From assembly GCA_002685655.1 (NCBI GenBank), contig NYXM01000113.1, positions 1 through 32,491 on the forward strand: DNA of 32,491 nucleotides, written 5' to 3'. The stretch is from Planctomycetaceae bacterium (GTDB taxonomy: Bacteria > Planctomycetota > Planctomycetia > Pirellulales > Pirellulaceae). Of this stretch, positions 25,376-32,491 are shown piece by piece. Below the pieces are notes generated by a model, which made no database searches, had not been told where the DNA came from, and saw only the letters and a list, made by a program, of their open reading frames with translations. The position numbers and the translations under genes were made by a program. Position 1 is the first letter of the stretch. Each line of letters begins with the position of its first letter.

Positions 25376-25699
25376 TCGCATTTCTCCTCACCCAGAAAGT
25401 GCCGTGCCGATTCCGCTCCGTAAAACGGGCTTTCTGCCAACCTGATCGAACATTTGAGGCAGACCCTCTTTCCATCGGCTCGTCGGCGGCGAGGATTGAC
25501 CCGATCATGGTCGTTATGGCGGCTGTGACTGCTCGAATCATTCAGAATGTGGTGCCAGTGCAACCTGCGGCGGTTTTCGGATTGAGGCTGACCCTGCGGA
25601 TCGTGCGGTCTCCCACCTACTTCTGGCGGGTCGAAACAGAGACCCCACCCCGCACAGATTCTCTTTCTTTTGACTACGAGAAAAAGCCGGCAGCGAGTC

Positions 25700-25721
25700 C
25701 CTTCTCGCCTCGGGGAGAAGG
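25700..25721. repeat. 7-bp hairpin CCTTCTC/GAGAAGG
   Basis: CCTTCTC (25700-25706) and GAGAAGG (25715-25721) flank an 8-base G/C-rich loop. It is a stand-alone extragenic palindrome in the spacer, without a U-run. Confidence 0.45.
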
Positions 25722-25903
25722 ACATGTTCAAGGCTGTCCTAAACCTCCAAAGCGAAAAAGTCTGATCAGCGGAGGACGACACCCCCTGGGTTCAAGGTTG
25801 TATTTGCTTTGCGGAAACGGAATAATCAGGTGAAATGTAGGTGAAACGTCCTCTATGGCTGGCCTCAGGGCGTGATCGGATTTTCCCCGAGTAAAACGCC
25901 GCA

Positions 25904-25927
25904 TTGACGGCTGTTGGTCGATATAAT
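25904..25927 (+). promoter_or_regulatory. TATAAT and TTGACG upstream of the VWA gene, badly spaced
   Basis: A perfect -10 hexamer TATAAT (25922-25927) lies about 60 bp before the start codon. TTGACG (25904-25909) is only 12 bp from it, too close for a standard sigma70 promoter, so the true -35 may be different or an activator may be needed. Confidence 0.35.
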
Positions 25928-25988
25928 GCAAGTGTGTTCACGGACTTGCGACGGTCTCGTGTGATCCTTCTCAGAACGAGGGACTAAG

Positions 25989-28043
25989 ATGGCTACCGAC
26001 GACGCGACTCTCTCTTCTCACGACGACGAAATGGACCCCCTGGCCGATCTCAGCGATATCGAAGAATTGGAGGCGGTTGAAGATGTCGAAACTCCGCTGG
26101 CAACCGTAGACGAAGCGCTGGCCTCCGAAGCTGACGACTCGTCAGATGATGATGACGACGAAGATGACGACGGGCATGATTCGAGGCATGGTGGCTTTCG
26201 GATTCGCAACTTCTTCATGAACATGGGCGCCTTCAGTGTGTCCGTGATTTTCCATGTCGTACTGCTGGTTGTTCTGGGGTTGATGTTCTTTGAAGACACG
26301 ACCAAGGCTGCCATCAATACAATCGTCGCGTCGGTGATGGAAGAGCGTCCGGAGGATGCCCCTGTAGAGATCGAGCTGAACGAGAAGATCGAGCAGGTCG
26401 ACGAACAGACGATTGCCGTCTTTAGTCCATCGGCCATGGGCGCGGCAGGTCCAGCTGCCTCCACTGCCGGCGAAATCACGTTTGACCAGACGTTGGTCGA
26501 GACGGCCGAACAGACTGCAATCGTCGTTAATGCACCGACGATCGGAATTCCCGATACGGTGGGCCTCATTGAAGCGGTGCCAAAAGGAGAAGTGAAGGGC
26601 GACCCTCGAGTAATCGTCGAGGATTACGCCCAGGCTTTCGACGCCATCACGCAAGAGATTATGTGGATGCTCGACAAAGGCCCCGTGCTGGTCATGTGGT
26701 GCTTCGATCAGTCGGAGAGCATGAAGGACGACCAGCGAGAGATTCGCGAGCGGATTGCCAATGTCTACAACCAGTTGGGAATTGTCGGCAACAACAACAG
26801 TGACGCGCTGCTAACGTCGGTCACCAGCTACGGCAAGGCCTTTGCTGTTCATACGTCCAAACCAACCAGCAATCGCGAGGAGATCGTCAACGCAATTGAC
26901 GCCGTGCCCGTCGACCCATCCGGCGAGGAGATGATGTGCCAGGCTGTCGGTGCCACGATTACCGGCAACCGTAGATTCGCCACGCGTGGACGCCAGATGG
27001 CTCTGATCCTGGTCACCGATGAAAGCGGAAACCGGAAGAATAACGATACATTCCTCGAAAAGGCCATCGCCGAAGCTAAATCGAGCAATTGCAAGATCTA
27101 TGTGCTGGGCCGCGAAGCCGTGTTCGGTTATCCGTATGCTCATATTCGCTGGAGGCACCCGCAGACCCGCGGCATCCATTGGTTGCGCATCGACCGAGGG
27201 CCCGAAACTGGATTTCCGGAACAGTTGCAGACCAACGGGTTCCGTCGCCGGCACGATGCGTTCAGCAGCGGCTTTGGCCCTTATGAACAGACGCGGATGG
27301 CTCGCGAGACAAATGGTGTGTTCTTTATGCTACCGAGTGTCGAAACGAATTTGGTCAGCGCGCAAAAGCATCGCTACGAATTGGAAGCGATGCGGCCGTT
27401 CCGGCCTGACTTGAGCGCCCGCATCGAAGTCCTGGCGGCTCGTGACAGATACCCTCTACGTGCCTTGATCTGGCAAGTGATCAGCGATCTGAACCCGTAC
27501 AATCCGGCTGTGCAGAAGATTGTTGAGCTTCGGGTAGACTACCCCCTGACGGCGCCGGAATTCCTCAAGGCAGCGCGAACGAATCAGCAGAAAGCGATCA
27601 TGCTGATAAAGTACATGGGGAAAGCACAAAAGGCACTGGAAGAAGGAAAACACCTGCGAGACCAAGAAGCTGACCCGCGCTGGCAAGCGAATTATGATCT
27701 GATTTATGCTCAGCTAATCGCCTATCAAGCGCGGATCTACGAATACGGTGCAGCGCTTGAAGATTTCATCAAGAACCCCAAAACCGCTCCCCCAATGAAA
27801 GGCACGGCGCGACTGGTTCACTGGGACATTGGCGTCACAAAGACCATTCGTACCAAGGAGAGCGAACCTTACATTCAAAAGGCGGCCGAATTGTTGCTAG
27901 CTACAAGCAAAGAATTCCCCGGGACTCCCTGGGCCGTGCGAGCCGACTATGAACGCAGACGGGGCTTCGGAGTCGATCTACATCCAGACTATCACGCGCC
28001 CACGGTGCGAGTAAGCAATCCGATTCCGGTCCCGAAATTTTGA
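25989..28043 (+). CDS. VWA-domain membrane protein with acidic N-terminus
   Basis: In this 684-residue protein residues 1-65 are extremely acidic, with a run of Asp/Glu. A single hydrophobic helix (about 80-102) anchors it in the membrane, and a Val/Ala/Thr/Pro-rich linker follows. The von Willebrand A domain starts near 231 with the MIDAS DQSES (DxSxS) and continues through a TDESG block near 345. A C-terminal region of about 250 residues contains helical segments rich in Ala, Lys and Glu. The start ATG has GAGG seven bases upstream. The next gene encodes a Tat-exported toroid protein, and I recall such pairs in planctomycetes; the joint function is not known to me. A role as a surface or periplasmic scaffold is inference. 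Confidence 0.85.
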   Translation: MATDDATLSSHDDEMDPLADLSDIEELEAVEDVETPLATVDEALASEADDSSDDDDDEDDDGHDSRHGGFRIRNFFMNMGAFSVSVIFHVVLLVVLGLMFFEDTTKAAINTIVASVMEERPEDAPVEIELNEKIEQVDEQTIAVFSPSAMGAAGPAASTAGEITFDQTLVETAEQTAIVVNAPTIGIPDTVGLIEAVPKGEVKGDPRVIVEDYAQAFDAITQEIMWMLDKGPVLVMWCFDQSESMKDDQREIRERIANVYNQLGIVGNNNSDALLTSVTSYGKAFAVHTSKPTSNREEIVNAIDAVPVDPSGEEMMCQAVGATITGNRRFATRGRQMALILVTDESGNRKNNDTFLEKAIAEAKSSNCKIYVLGREAVFGYPYAHIRWRHPQTRGIHWLRIDRGPETGFPEQLQTNGFRRRHDAFSSGFGPYEQTRMARETNGVFFMLPSVETNLVSAQKHRYELEAMRPFRPDLSARIEVLAARDRYPLRALIWQVISDLNPYNPAVQKIVELRVDYPLTAPEFLKAARTNQQKAIMLIKYMGKAQKALEEGKHLRDQEADPRWQANYDLIYAQLIAYQARIYEYGAALEDFIKNPKTAPPMKGTARLVHWDIGVTKTIRTKESEPYIQKAAELLLATSKEFPGTPWAVRADYERRRGFGVDLHPDYHAPTVRVSNPIPVPKF

Positions 28044-28205
28044 GCTTTGGTGCCAGATTTGTGCCGATAACAGGCAAGGGTTTTGCTTCAACCCTGAGGT
28101 TGATGCAGTACCAGGCATTATTGATGTGGTTTCAGGCACGCAGGCGCTTGCGTCGCGCCGACGTTGTTCCCTCACCGAACGTAAGTCATTTCTAAGGAAG
28201 CGGCC

Positions 28206-29255
28206 ATGGATATCGTGTCTCGGCGAACCGCTTTGCGAACCGGAGCCGCGCTCGTCGGAGCCGCCGCCCTCCCCACCACCTCACGAAGCAGTGTGGCGGC
28301 GAAGAAGAACCCACGCTGGGAAGCGAAAATCGACCGTGGTTTGAACTGGGTCGCCGGGACGCAGTCGTCTCTGGGGCATTGGACCGCTGGAAACTATCCA
28401 ACCGCCATGACAGCACTCGGCGGCACCGCCCTGATCTGTTCCGGGTCAACTACAACACAAGGGCCATACGCCCGCAACATCCGCCGGACCGTCGACTTTC
28501 TCACGAACAACAAGTGTCGCGACAACGGATTGATCGGTGATCCGCTTACCGATAACCGCTACACCTATGGGCACGGCTTTTCGATGTTGTTCTTGTCACA
28601 GATATTGGGCGAGGAGGAAGACGAGGAACGTCGCGAAGAGTTAATCAACATCCTCACCAAAGCGGTCGACTTCAGCGCCAAGGCACAGACCCCGTCCGGT
28701 GGCTGGGGCTACGTCAGCGCGCGTGACGGCAACAACTTTGATGAAGGATCGACCACCATCACTCAAGTGCAGGGCTTGCGCGGTTGCCGAAACGCCGGCA
28801 TCGCGGTTCCTGAAGAAGTGGTTGAAAACGCGCGGCAGTACATCTATCGCTGCAAGAATCCAGACGGTGGCATTTCCTACAGTTCGCGGAATCGAGGTAG
28901 TTCGCGTCCGGCCATAACCGCGGCCGCCCTCGCAGCCCTCTACAATGCCGGCGACTACGACAGCAAACACGTTCCAGAAATGCTGAGTTACACGAAGACC
29001 AACCTACACCAAATAACCACCGACATCCGATCGTTCGGTCATTGGCATTACACCTATCTATACTATTCGCAGGTGGTCTATCGACAAGGCGATAACGAAT
29101 GGCCGCCGTTCCGTGACAAGCTGTACGAGAAAATCACCAGCGAACAAGAATCGGATGGTGCGTGGAGCGGTAACATTGGCAAGATCTACGTCACGTCGTG
29201 CAACCTGATCATGCTGTTGTTGGACCGTGGATACTTGCCGATCTACCAACGATAG
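28206..29255 (+). CDS. Tat-exported prenyltransferase/squalene-oxidase repeat protein
   Basis: This 349-residue protein has the alpha/alpha-toroid repeat family seen in terpene cyclases and prenyltransferases. The Tat signal is RRTALRTGAALVGAAAL at residues 6-22. QW-like repeat cores are spread through the chain (SLGHWTAG, SGGWGYV, PDGGISY, SDGAWSG), each after a helix, supporting a barrel of helices. No DxDD cyclase motif or zinc-binding set is seen, so enzyme activity is unlikely and a binding or scaffold role is more plausible. The ATG has AAGGAA six bases upstream. It lies 162 bp after the VWA gene on the same strand and its 3' end overlaps the glpD 3' end by 13 bp on the opposite strand. 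Confidence 0.88.
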   Translation: MDIVSRRTALRTGAALVGAAALPTTSRSSVAAKKNPRWEAKIDRGLNWVAGTQSSLGHWTAGNYPTAMTALGGTALICSGSTTTQGPYARNIRRTVDFLTNNKCRDNGLIGDPLTDNRYTYGHGFSMLFLSQILGEEEDEERREELINILTKAVDFSAKAQTPSGGWGYVSARDGNNFDEGSTTITQVQGLRGCRNAGIAVPEEVVENARQYIYRCKNPDGGISYSSRNRGSSRPAITAAALAALYNAGDYDSKHVPEMLSYTKTNLHQITTDIRSFGHWHYTYLYYSQVVYRQGDNEWPPFRDKLYEKITSEQESDGAWSGNIGKIYVTSCNLIMLLLDRGYLPIYQR

Positions 29256-30952
29256 CCGTACTGCTCGCTCAATTGCCTGCGGCAGGCGTCGACTTCCCGG
29301 TCCAGATCTGTCGCGTCAAGACGCTGCTCAACGACCATGAGTTCGGCTAGTTCTCGTAGCGTTTCTCCGGATATGTGCCCCGTCAACAGCAGCATCAATC
29401 GTCGTTCGACGAGGTCGGGCAGACATCGCACCCACTCGTTTCGAATCACCCAGCGGGCGAAGCCACGCGGAACCTGCGTGCCGGTAATCGGCGAGCGCTC
29501 GAAACTGCTCAGCCCGGCCACGACATCCTCGAATACGCTTCCGCAGAGTGCGTCGAGACATTCAATCGTACCAAGGTCGCAACGCAAGTCTCGAGCCAGT
29601 TGCGATTGGCGAACTGCGAGGTCGTCAGCATCAGTGGGATATTCTCGCCCGCCAGGAACGACCCGGTCGCGCGTCGAAGCCACACGACTGCGACCCAGTT
29701 TCTCGAACACCGTATTGGCAACTTGTTCACCTAGTTGCCGCGACGTGGTCAGCTTGCCACCGATAAGTGTCAGCACCGGAATGTCGCCTTCGGTCAGTTC
29801 GACATGATGGTCGCGGCTTACCGCACCGGGTGAAAGACTCTCGGCAAACGGAAGTGGCCTCACTCCGCTGTAGTGACAGACGATGTCCTGAGGCGTCAGT
29901 TGCACGCTCGGAAAAACATCGCGAACCAGCTCGAACAGGTATTCCAACTCCTCCGGTGTGGCGATAGCTTGATGCGGATCGTCGGGAAATGGCTTGTCCG
30001 TCGTGCCAATCAAGACATGCTCTCCAAAGGGTAGCACGAACACGAATCGGCCTTCCAACGTTTCCGCGTACACCGCCTGCCCGCCAAGCGCATCACGCAA
30101 CGCGTCGGATGTGATCAGAAAGTGACTTCCCTTGGTCCCGCCAAACAGTCGCCGCGATGGCACACCGAGCTGGTCCAAGGTGGCGTCGCCCCAAGCACCC
30201 GTCGCGTTGACAATCATCGGCGGTTCAATCGAAATGGGTAACGGTTCGGCCTCTTCGCGGTCAACCGCTGCGACAAGATCCTCGGGCGGTCCAGTCATTT
30301 CGTTCATCCGGCGCAGATCGACAACCTGGACAGTGGAGCCATTCCTGCGAACGTCATGATGCGTCAAAACTCGAAAATCCAGACCCTGTTTTGCAGATAT
30401 CTCCCGAGCATCGCGCAATAGCGCCAATGTGTACCGCTCTGGGAATTGCATTTGTGCGTCGGCGTAGCGGCAGACCCAATGGTACGCGTCCGCCACCTGG
30501 GGTTCGACATCACCGTGGCGGCTCGATACCGAATGCGCGGGCAACGGCGACCGTCGGGAAAACCAGTCGTACAGTTGCAAGCCCGTTCGGGTGAGCCACA
30601 AGCCACGCGGTGTGCTGTGCGTCGCGGACATTCCCATGAGCCTCATGATCGCCGCCGTCCACCCGCCGCTGCGACAGCGAATCGGTACGGCGAACGTCAA
30701 GGGTTTCACAAACTGCGGAGCCAGCCGTAGCAGTCGATCCCGCTCGATCAGCGCTTCGCGCACCAAGCGGAATTCGCCGTATTCCAGGTACCGCAGTCCA
30801 CCATGAATCAGCCGAGAAGACTTGGACGTCGCACCACAAGCAATGTCGCCTCGTTCGACGATCCAACAGGAAACTCGATTCAACGCCAATTCGCGGGCCA
30901 ACGAGGCACCATTAATGCCCGCTCCCAAGATGAGCACAGGTTGGCTGTTCAA
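29243..30952 (-). CDS. glpD: Aerobic glycerol-3-phosphate dehydrogenase
   Basis: This 569-residue FAD enzyme oxidises glycerol-3-phosphate to dihydroxyacetone phosphate and passes electrons to quinone at the membrane. The FAD-binding GAGING motif is at residues 10-15. SSRLIHGGLRYLEYGEFRLVREAL, FGGTKGSHFLI, LPFGEHVLIGTTD and HYSGVRPLPF are standard GlpD blocks, and a C-terminal DAO_C-type helical domain is present. The start codon is TTG, because the FAD motif begins only nine residues later; GAGG lies six bases upstream and supports it. No glpF, glpK or glpR is adjacent. An unknown 94-residue gene lies upstream on the same strand. Confidence 0.94.
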   Translation of the reverse strand: MNSQPVLILGAGINGASLARELALNRVSCWIVERGDIACGATSKSSRLIHGGLRYLEYGEFRLVREALIERDRLLRLAPQFVKPLTFAVPIRCRSGGWTAAIMRLMGMSATHSTPRGLWLTRTGLQLYDWFSRRSPLPAHSVSSRHGDVEPQVADAYHWVCRYADAQMQFPERYTLALLRDAREISAKQGLDFRVLTHHDVRRNGSTVQVVDLRRMNEMTGPPEDLVAAVDREEAEPLPISIEPPMIVNATGAWGDATLDQLGVPSRRLFGGTKGSHFLITSDALRDALGGQAVYAETLEGRFVFVLPFGEHVLIGTTDKPFPDDPHQAIATPEELEYLFELVRDVFPSVQLTPQDIVCHYSGVRPLPFAESLSPGAVSRDHHVELTEGDIPVLTLIGGKLTTSRQLGEQVANTVFEKLGRSRVASTRDRVVPGGREYPTDADDLAVRQSQLARDLRCDLGTIECLDALCGSVFEDVVAGLSSFERSPITGTQVPRGFARWVIRNEWVRCLPDLVERRLMLLLTGHISGETLRELAELMVVEQRLDATDLDREVDACRRQLSEQYGYRW

Positions 30953-31110
30953 CGGAAACCTCGGGCCGCGGGGGAATCGCCAAACGATGTAGCCGCGTCT
31001 GGTCGATCAGTTATCAATCCATCCACGTTTAACGCCATGCAATGCAGGTCGGCGGCGGCGTTGAGTGTATTGAAAAGGAGAATCCGCTCGATCGTATCAT
31101 CCGTTTTCGA

Positions 31111-31395
31111 TCACGTCATCGCAATCTCGGCCAGACGCGACAACACTTCCATGACCTTTCCATCCGAGGCAGTCTCCTTAATCTTGGCGACCATGCGGTC
31201 CCCATTGGGACACTCAATATAGACCCAGGCAATCGTCTTGCCCCGACCGACCACGTCCGGACGAAACGGGTCTTCCACATCGATTCCTTCGACTAGAAGT
31301 GCGTCAAGCTGTGTTTCAACAACGAATGCGCGTCGATGGGGGACACGACTTTCAGTCATGCTGGACCAGATCTCAGCCACGCGATCAAACGTCAT
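31111..31395 (-). CDS. Hypothetical 94-residue protein
   Basis: I do not recognise this protein. It has a balanced composition with an acidic middle (VEGIDVEDPFRPD) and alternating strand/helix pattern (KTIAWVYIECPNGDRMVAKIKE, then EVLSRLAEI), which looks like a small cytoplasmic domain rather than a chance frame. There is no signal peptide or Cys/His metal site. A promoter-like pair lies just upstream on the same strand. glpD lies 158 bp further along in the same direction, so the two may share a transcript. Confidence 0.6.
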   Translation of the reverse strand: MTFDRVAEIWSSMTESRVPHRRAFVVETQLDALLVEGIDVEDPFRPDVVGRGKTIAWVYIECPNGDRMVAKIKETASDGKVMEVLSRLAEIAMT

Positions 31396-31422
31396 AGAGT
31401 TTTCTTATCCCGAAGTGCGAGG

Positions 31423-31450
31423 ATTACAAAGCAACAGAATAGTGTAACAA
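31423..31450 (-). promoter_or_regulatory. Putative promoter for the 94-residue gene
   Basis: On the minus strand TTGTTA (31445-31450) and TGTAAT (31423-31428, five of six matches to TATAAT) are separated by 16 bp. The -10 ends 27 bp before the start codon, an ordinary distance. The surroundings are AT-rich compared with neighbours. Confidence 0.35.
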
Positions 31451-31657
31451 TCAAATGAAGTTGCGTAAGCGGGGTCTTCGTCACCATGAGAATATCTGCT
31501 GACATCGCATCGTTGTATGCGCATAGGAGGCGCAGCCGAGCAACTTCCGTTGTAAACTATGAACTATAGCAGCCTGAAATCTCACAGATCCGGCTACCAA
31601 AATCCTTCAGGGCATCGCACGCAATGCAGATGTTTCGGGGACAGACTGACCACCGAT

Positions 31658-32491
31658 TCATTTCTTCTTCCTATTTCGCTTCTTCTTGTTAGCAGGCGGC
31701 GTGTAGTTTGGATCGAGATACTGTAAGCGTCGCTTGACATCAGAAAACGCCGAACCACTCCGCGTCAGGTTGCGAATCGTAATATCAAACGCATACCCGG
31801 GCTTTCCATCGCGAAGCAGGACGAGCGAATTCAAAATCAAATTGGTCTCGACACCTGACTCGCTCTGAGCGAGCACTCCCAAGATGACTGGACGAGGATC
31901 CGCTGCCTGAGTCAGACCAAGGAATTCCGCGGCGCGTGTTCGCACCAGTAGATTGGAATCGTTTTGGGCAAGCCGCTTGGCTGGGGTAACAAATAAGCTT
32001 GCCTGTCCTGCGAAACGACTGCACGCGATCAATCCCCAATAGCGATGCCACGGGTCGTCCGCTCCCAATGCCAGTTCGATACCCGAGCGTGCTTCGGCAA
32101 ACGGTTTCAAACAGAGATCGGCCACATCAACTAGCTGCGCGATCTCGCCTTGGTGCAATTGGCCGAATTCGATCGGATTCTGGAACGCCTGATCAACGAG
32201 GTAGTTCTCCGGATAGAGGCTCAAATCCGGCAACGACTTGACGCGTGCGGCCAATCGTTCACGCAGATCGGTTAACACGGACAGATAATTTGGATCGGAA
32301 GCCAGATTCTTGGTCTCGTGCGGATCGGCCTCGATATCATAGAGTGCTTCTGGAGCGCGGCTTTCGAAGAACTGTCGCTGAATAGCATTCAACTTTCCGG
32401 CGTGGTAGAGATCACGCCATTCCGCATACGCCAACATCTTGTACCGGTAGTTGTTTTGTAGACCGTCGAAGTTAAAGGGTTGGTAGTTTCG
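31658..32491 (-). CDS. Sulfatase, C-terminal part (cut by window edge)
   Basis: The frame stays open from 31658 to the right edge, so the N-terminal part with the active-site C/S-x-P-x-R motif is outside the window. Near the edge the protein reads NYQPFNFDGLQNNYRYKMLAYAEWR, followed by ALYDIEADPHETKNLA, the standard end-of-domain signature of type-I sulfatases (YDLxxDPxExxNLA). The later part has a helical-repeat look (RAAEFLGLTQAAD, NLILNSLVLLRDGK), often seen as an appended domain in planctomycete sulfatases. It ends in a very basic KKKRNRKKK tail. An internal ATG at 32437 is not the real start, because homologous sequence continues upstream of it. Confidence 0.88.
   Translation of the reverse strand, partial: RNYQPFNFDGLQNNYRYKMLAYAEWRDLYHAGKLNAIQRQFFESRAPEALYDIEADPHETKNLASDPNYLSVLTDLRERLAARVKSLPDLSLYPENYLVDQAFQNPIEFGQLHQGEIAQLVDVADLCLKPFAEARSGIELALGADDPWHRYWGLIACSRFAGQASLFVTPAKRLAQNDSNLLVRTRAAEFLGLTQAADPRPVILGVLAQSESGVETNLILNSLVLLRDGKPGYAFDITIRNLTRSGSAFSDVKRRLQYLDPNYTPPANKKKRNRKKK

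Larger units (their letters stand above)
25382..25988. other. Divergent spacer upstream of the VWA gene
   Basis: These roughly 600 bp hold no convincing gene. One frame on the plus strand stays open for 166 codons but overlaps the minus-strand gene and has no protein-like pattern. A hairpin (25700-25721) and a -10-like TATAAT at 25922-25927 are noted separately. Confidence 0.55.

Noticed and set aside
25333..25833. Open 166-codon frame on the plus strand
   Set aside because: It overlaps the start of a better supported minus-strand gene and shows no domain or ribosome binding site.

Overview
The window looks like a chromosomal segment of a planctomycete, most likely a Pirellulales-type bacterium. 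The reasons are a DUF1501 protein with a Tat signal, a sulfatase, a VWA protein paired with a Tat-exported alpha/alpha-toroid protein, a one-piece NirB-NirD, the mcsA-mcsB pair, weak or absent Shine-Dalgarno sequences before many genes, and long palindrome-rich spacers. I see no rRNA, tRNA, CRISPR array, transposase or phage gene. This is mostly housekeeping and metabolic DNA with some lineage-specific secreted proteins.

Layout. At 1-39 the first 13 codons of a probable GxxExxY-family gene run off the left edge (minus strand). It is followed by a structured repeat (copy A, 98-203) and the DUF1501 gene (minus). A plus-strand gene for a probable outer-membrane protein (1887-3356) converges on a minus-strand block from 10589 down to 3388. 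In transcription order that block is an ABM-domain monooxygenase, XdhC, a MocA-like nucleotidyltransferase, a 974-residue lipoprotein with EF-hand-like loops, an ABC ATPase and a metallophosphoesterase with a degenerate first motif. An arsM-like methyltransferase (plus, 10970-12154) converges with a secreted alpha/beta hydrolase (minus, 12160-13488).

A 1-kb divergent spacer with many hairpins (13489-14508) carries copy B of the repeat (14303-14408). It leads into a 1022-residue NirB-NirD fusion, which converges with trpE (minus). mcsA and mcsB follow on the plus strand behind a good sigma70-like promoter and a leader with two competing RNA foldings, and then an SGNH hydrolase. Minus-strand coaD and a class-V aminotransferase follow, then a 64-residue membrane protein (plus), an unrecognised 252-residue protein (minus), the VWA/toroid pair (plus), glpD (minus, convergent with a 13-bp overlap), a 94-residue unknown (minus) and the C-terminal part of a sulfatase cut by the right edge.

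How genes may work together. XdhC and the MocA-like protein suggest maturation of a molybdenum hydroxylase that is not in this window. NirBD supplies ammonium from nitrite. McsA and McsB form an arginine-phosphorylation module. The most unusual non-coding signal is the roughly 106-bp element present twice, about 14 kb apart, with potential hairpins conserved through base changes that restore pairing.
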